Below, piece after piece: positions 60,497-64,000 of a stretch of 64,000 nt of DNA. The stretch spans positions 62,001 through 126,000 of the forward strand of contig NZ_JABBYO010000015.1 in the NCBI RefSeq assembly GCF_012958305.1, given 5' to 3'. This stretch comes from Tautonia rosea (GTDB lineage Bacteria > Planctomycetota > Planctomycetia > Isosphaerales > Isosphaeraceae). The notes under the pieces were generated by a model. That model was not told the origin of the DNA. It saw nothing but the letters and a program-made list of their open reading frames with translations, and did not search any database. The translations under genes were made by a program, and so were the position numbers. How positions within the stretch are numbered: the first letter of the stretch is position 1; every line of letters starts with the position of its first letter.

Positions 60497-63049
60497 TCAG
60501 GATTTGGACTTGCCACGCGTCGTGGTCTTTCGTCGACCTCCGCCTGACGATTTCCGACTGGCCGCTTCCTGAAGCAAGGGAATTGCTTCGTCGAGGGTGA
60601 TCTCGTCGGGCTTGCGATCTTTCGGGATTGTGGCGTTGACTTTGCCGTGCTTGACGTAAGGACCGTATCGTCCCTCGAAGACGGCAACCTGCTGATTGTC
60701 TTCGGGATGTTCACCGAGCACCTTGATCGGTTCGGCACCGCGTTTCTTGGGAGCTTCGGCGATCAGTTTGACGGCACGGTCGAGGTCGATCGTCAACACG
60801 TCATCTTCGGGACGGAGGGTCGTGTATTTCCCTTCGTGAAGGACGTAGGGGCCGTAAAGACCACTGCCGGCCTTGACGACCTTGTTGGTCTCCGGATGCT
60901 TGCCGAGGTTGCGGGGAAGCGCGAGCAAGCCGGCCGCTCGATCGAGGGAGACCGATTCTGGATCCATCCCTTTCGGAACAGAAACGCGCTTGGGCTTCTT
61001 GCCTTCTCCTAGCTGAACGTAGAATCCGTAGGGACCCTTGCGGAGTGTGATGGCTTGTCCCTCGGCATCCTCTCCAAGGTGTTTCGGTTCGACGGCAGTT
61101 GACGAGGCCGAGTCTCCATCCGAGGAACCATCCCCTTTGTCTTTGTCCTTGGTCAGTTCTCGGGTAAAGCGGCACTCGGGATAATTCGAACAGCCGACAA
61201 ACGCGCCGTACTTGCCGACCTTCAACGAAAGCTGGCCGGCGCCGCAAGAGGGGCACTTCCGACGTTCGTCCAACTCGCCCTCTCCTGGGAAAAGGAGTGT
61301 GGCGAGGGCCTCATTCAGCTCGGAGATGACATTGGTAATCTCCAGCCCTTTGGCCTTTTCAACATTTGCGGCGAAGTGATCCCAGAAGGCTCTCAGGACC
61401 TCTTTCCAATCGACCTGGCCGTCGGAGACGCGGTCGAGTTCGTTCTCAAGGTTTGCGGTGAAGTCGTACTCGACATACCGTTGAAAGAAGTGCGTTAGGA
61501 AGGCGGTGACGACTCGGCCGCGAGGTTCGGGAAAGAAGCGTTTGCTTTCAAGCTTGACGTAGTCTCGATCCTGAAGGATCGAGATGATGCTGGCATAGGT
61601 CGAAGGCCGGCCAATGCCAAGCTCCTCCATTCGCTTGACGAGGCTGGCCTCGGTAAAGCGGGGAGGCGGTTCGGTAAAGTGCTGAGCCGGCAAGAGTTCG
61701 GCCAAGTCGACCACCTCGCCCTCGGTCAATACAGGCAAGGCTCCACCTTCCTCATCCTCGTCTGAGGCGTCGTCGCGGCCCTCACGATAGAGGCGGAGAA
61801 AGCCATCGAACTTCATGGTGGTGCCGACAGCTCGAAACGTGGCCGAGCGGTCTTCCGCATCAATCTCGGCGACGACCTGATCGAAAATGGCGGTGGCCAT
61901 CTGGCTGGCCATCGTCCGTTTCCAGATGAGATCGTAGAGCTTCGCTTCGTCGGCCTCGACGTCCTTGGAGACGGCCGAGGGAAGCAGCGAAAGGTCGGTC
62001 GGTCGGATCGCCTCGTGAGCTTCCTGAGCGTTGGCTGCCTTGCTCTTATAGACGCGGGCGGAATCGGGGACGTAATTCTTGCCGAATTGCCCTTCGATTT
62101 GCGATCGAATGGCTCTGAGGGCTTCCGGGGCGATCTCCACGCCGTCGGTTCGCATGTAGGTGATGCGTCCGGATTCGTAGAGGCGTTGGGCAACCTGCAT
62201 GGTTCGCTTGGCGCCAAAGCCTAGTTTTCGAGACGCTTCTTGCTGAAGCGTCGAGGTGGTAAACGGTGGGTTCGGATTTCGACGAACCTGCTTCCGTTCG
62301 ACCGACCGAACCGCATAGCCCTTGCCCGACAAACCCGCAACGACCCGATCGGCCTCGGCCTGGTTGGGAATGTCGAACTTGTCGAGTTTGTTCCCTTCGA
62401 AGTGGGTCAGCCGGGTGAGGAATCGGGATCGGGTTTCGTCTTGTTTTAGGAAGGCAGCACGGACGTCCCAGTATTCCTGGCTGACGAATCGTTCGATCTC
62501 ATCTTCACGGTCACAGATCAATCGCAGCGCGACCGACTGGACCCGGCCGGCGGATTTGCTTCCCGGCAGCTTTCTCCAAAGAACGGGAGAGAGCGAGAAA
62601 CCGACGAGGAAGTCAAGTGCTCTGCGAGCCTGCTGAGCGTTGACAAGTGCCATGTCGAGGTCGCGAGGGTGAGCCATCGCGTCGAGCACCGCATCCTTGG
62701 TGATCGAGTTGAAGACGACTCGGCGCACCTGAAGATCCTTGCGTAACGCCCGCTTCTGGCGGAGCATTTCGAGGACGTGCCAGGAGATCGCTTCGCCTTC
62801 CCGGTCCGGGTCGGTGGCGAGGATGAGGGCATCGGCCTGCTTGACGGCATCGACGATGGCCTTCACGGCCTTCGTGGAGCTAGGCTGGATTTCATAATCC
62901 ATCGAGAAATCCTCGTCGGGCCGGACGGAACCGTCCTTCGGAGGTAGGTCTCGGATGTGGCCGAACGAGGCGAGCACCTGATACTCGTCTCCCAGGTATT
63001 TGTTGATCGTCCGGCACTTCGCAGGCGATTCGACGATGACGACATTCAT
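60497..63049 (-). CDS. topA: DNA topoisomerase I
   Basis: The 850-aa type IA enzyme has TOPRIM residues Glu7 (VIVESPAK) and Asp80/Asp82 (TDPDREGEAISWH). It also has SAGRVQSVALRLI, the catalytic Tyr298 in RITYMRTDG and LGIGRPSTYASIISIL. The C-terminus has one four-cysteine zinc motif (CPSCG then CSNYPEC) and three topo_C repeats of the GKYGPYV/GPYVKHGK type, ending in a Lys/Arg-rich tail. It relaxes negative supercoils and is expected to be essential. Confidence 0.97.
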   Translation of the reverse strand: MNVVIVESPAKCRTINKYLGDEYQVLASFGHIRDLPPKDGSVRPDEDFSMDYEIQPSSTKAVKAIVDAVKQADALILATDPDREGEAISWHVLEMLRQKRALRKDLQVRRVVFNSITKDAVLDAMAHPRDLDMALVNAQQARRALDFLVGFSLSPVLWRKLPGSKSAGRVQSVALRLICDREDEIERFVSQEYWDVRAAFLKQDETRSRFLTRLTHFEGNKLDKFDIPNQAEADRVVAGLSGKGYAVRSVERKQVRRNPNPPFTTSTLQQEASRKLGFGAKRTMQVAQRLYESGRITYMRTDGVEIAPEALRAIRSQIEGQFGKNYVPDSARVYKSKAANAQEAHEAIRPTDLSLLPSAVSKDVEADEAKLYDLIWKRTMASQMATAIFDQVVAEIDAEDRSATFRAVGTTMKFDGFLRLYREGRDDASDEDEEGGALPVLTEGEVVDLAELLPAQHFTEPPPRFTEASLVKRMEELGIGRPSTYASIISILQDRDYVKLESKRFFPEPRGRVVTAFLTHFFQRYVEYDFTANLENELDRVSDGQVDWKEVLRAFWDHFAANVEKAKGLEITNVISELNEALATLLFPGEGELDERRKCPSCGAGQLSLKVGKYGAFVGCSNYPECRFTRELTKDKDKGDGSSDGDSASSTAVEPKHLGEDAEGQAITLRKGPYGFYVQLGEGKKPKRVSVPKGMDPESVSLDRAAGLLALPRNLGKHPETNKVVKAGSGLYGPYVLHEGKYTTLRPEDDVLTIDLDRAVKLIAEAPKKRGAEPIKVLGEHPEDNQQVAVFEGRYGPYVKHGKVNATIPKDRKPDEITLDEAIPLLQEAASRKSSGGGRRKTTTRGKSKS

Positions 63050-63566
63050 ACGCGGCGATCAACCCCAGGAGCCCCCAGCCTGGCAGGATGGGGGACGAAG
63101 ACGAAGCAAGACTGTCACGGTGACAAAGAAAGAGCGCAGGCCGATTAGACCCGTTGCGAGCGTTGTTCGACGCAGTCGCGTTGGATCAAAGCCGGTCAGG
63201 AGTCCGGAAGTCTCGGCGTTCCTGGAAGGATTCGCCAGGTGAGCCTTCCGCGTTCCGCAACCGTAAAGACAAAGGAGGTGACGGGGAAGTTCCTTGCGAC
63301 GAAAGCCGTTTGCGGGTGAATCAACCCGCGGGAGTGCAGTTCCGTCGTGATGGTCATCCCTGGTACACTACGTCCTTTCGGGCACGAATGATCGACCCGC
63401 ATTGCCATTCTGACTTAGCGAGCATTGTCGCGGCTGTCAAGGGGTGATGGACAAGAGGTCAGCAGGGCGGAGCGGGCTGACGCGACCGAGTCGTCGTCGT
63501 CGAGGATCCCCGCACCCGATCAGGGGTTGAAGGCCCGATTTGCCGACTGTCATCGAGGACAACGTC
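63050..63566. other. Intergenic region upstream of topA and of the SurA-like gene
   Basis: There is no supportable gene in 517 bases. TGTCAC-G-GTGACA at 63114-63126 is a perfect dyad 64 bases upstream of the topA start. The remainder should carry two divergent promoters. Confidence 0.45.
63114..63126. promoter_or_regulatory. 13-bp perfect dyad upstream of topA
   Basis: TGTCAC-G-GTGACA resembles half-site pairs bound by dimeric regulators (TGTCA/TGACA type). It lies in the likely promoter zone of topA. Sequence alone does not identify the binder. Confidence 0.35.
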
Positions 63567-64000
63567 ATGCCGTTTCAGGTCTTCCGTCGACATCGCAGAA
63601 AAATGCTCGCGGCTCTGGCCATTCTGGCCATGTTCGCCTTTGTGCTGGCCGACTCACTTCCGCGACTCTTCAATGATTATGCCCGGCCGACGATGGTCGA
63701 CCGTGTTGTGGTCGAGATGGGAGGTCGAGAGGTTCGAACCAGCGATCTGGAACAGCTCCGGATCGAGCGCATTCGCGCGAATTACGTCCTGTCTCAACTC
63801 GCGTTGAGGCTAGGGGGAATGCCGTTGGTCCCCTATTTCAATCCTCCGCCGTTCGGTCCGACGGACGACGCCGCGATGGTCGATGCGATGTTGCTGGAAC
63901 GCAAGGCCGACGCCATGGGCATCCCACGTACCCCAGATCTGGCTCGCAACTGGATTTTCGAACAAGCTCGAATGCAGCATGAGCTGTATCGCAATCTTCA
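63567..64000 (+). CDS. SurA/PpiD-like membrane-anchored protein, N-terminal part (runs off window)
   Basis: The ATG at 63567 opens a frame with no stop to the window end (144 codons). It starts MPFQVFRRHRRKMLAALAIL with one membrane anchor (LAALAILAMFAFVLADSLP). A region with VVVEMGGREVRTSDLEQLRI follows, then helices resembling SurA N-terminal domains that precede peptidyl-prolyl isomerase modules (YVLSQLALRLGGMP; DAMLLERKADAMGIPRTPDL). A role as an envelope folding factor is inferred. The isomerase domains, if present, lie beyond base 64000. Confidence 0.7.
   Translation, partial: MPFQVFRRHRRKMLAALAILAMFAFVLADSLPRLFNDYARPTMVDRVVVEMGGREVRTSDLEQLRIERIRANYVLSQLALRLGGMPLVPYFNPPPFGPTDDAAMVDAMLLERKADAMGIPRTPDLARNWIFEQARMQHELYRNL

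Overview
The window looks like chromosomal DNA of a planctomycete, most likely of the Isosphaeraceae type. This rests on family content, not on a database search: a DUF1549/DUF1553 secreted protein with CxxCH motifs, a Tat-exported DUF1501 protein, a DUF1080 / sorbosone-dehydrogenase-like / cytochrome c fusion, two ECF sigma / anti-sigma pairs, retropepsin-PDZ proteins, a formaldehyde-activating-enzyme homologue and a fused LpxC-FabZ. Base composition is GC-rich and many genes lack a clear Shine-Dalgarno sequence.

Layout. 0-9 kb: the start of UDP-glucose dehydrogenase (cut by the window edge), a Met8-like siroheme enzyme, a Tat-exported beta-propeller, a PDZ protein / anti-sigma-like / ECF sigma block on the minus strand, a serine-rich membrane-anchored protein, a 67-aa membrane protein and a cysteine desulfurase. 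9-24 kb: an FHA / zinc-ribbon / Ser-Thr kinase, an acyl-CoA/acyl-ACP ligase, an ECF operon leading into the DUF1549/DUF1553 gene and the DUF1501 gene, a cold-shock/DUF1294 fusion, a flippase and a tandem pair of retropepsin-PDZ proteins. 24-32.5 kb: archaeal-type phosphoglycerate mutase, an intact tRNA-Leu(CAA) with terminator, a PAS histidine kinase, a decayed second tRNA-Leu copy, an SbtA-type bicarbonate transporter and the Fae homologue. 32.8-38.4 kb: the 1084-aa DUF1080/propeller/cytochrome fusion, a class IV-like histone deacetylase homologue and a long non-coding stretch with a helically phased GCGCAC repeat. 38.4-43.1 kb: glyA and an assimilatory sulfate block (APS-reductase-type CysH, Rrf2 regulator, Sat-CysC fusion). 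43-49.5 kb: a GT-C-like membrane protein, a membrane-anchored GdpD, mtnA, a small acidic protein and alanine dehydrogenase. 49.5-55 kb: a lipid A / envelope block (ArsR, OmpH, LpxC-FabZ, LpxA-like, Gfo/Idh oxidoreductase). 55-64 kb: dapA, pdxJ, a UvrD/PcrA helicase, acpS, topA and the start of a SurA/PpiD-like anchored protein.

How the genes work together. Met8, cysteine desulfurase, CysH, the Rrf2 regulator and Sat-CysC all belong to sulfur metabolism, although only the last three are adjacent. OmpH, LpxC-FabZ, LpxA-like and the oxidoreductase form one envelope transcription direction. The two ECF loci each pair a sigma factor with a membrane anti-sigma-like protein and secreted products.

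Most notable observations: (1) a degenerate tRNA-Leu copy 3.4 kb from the intact gene, with a 24-bp identical core; (2) an LpxA homologue that has lost three of the four conserved histidines, including the catalytic base; (3) a Sat-CysC whose conserved N-terminus can be translated only from a non-AUG/GUG/UUG start; (4) about 11.5-bp phased GCGCAC arrays upstream of glyA; (5) a Fae homologue without the family's usual active-site histidine. Homology calls come from reading the sequence; no searches were run.
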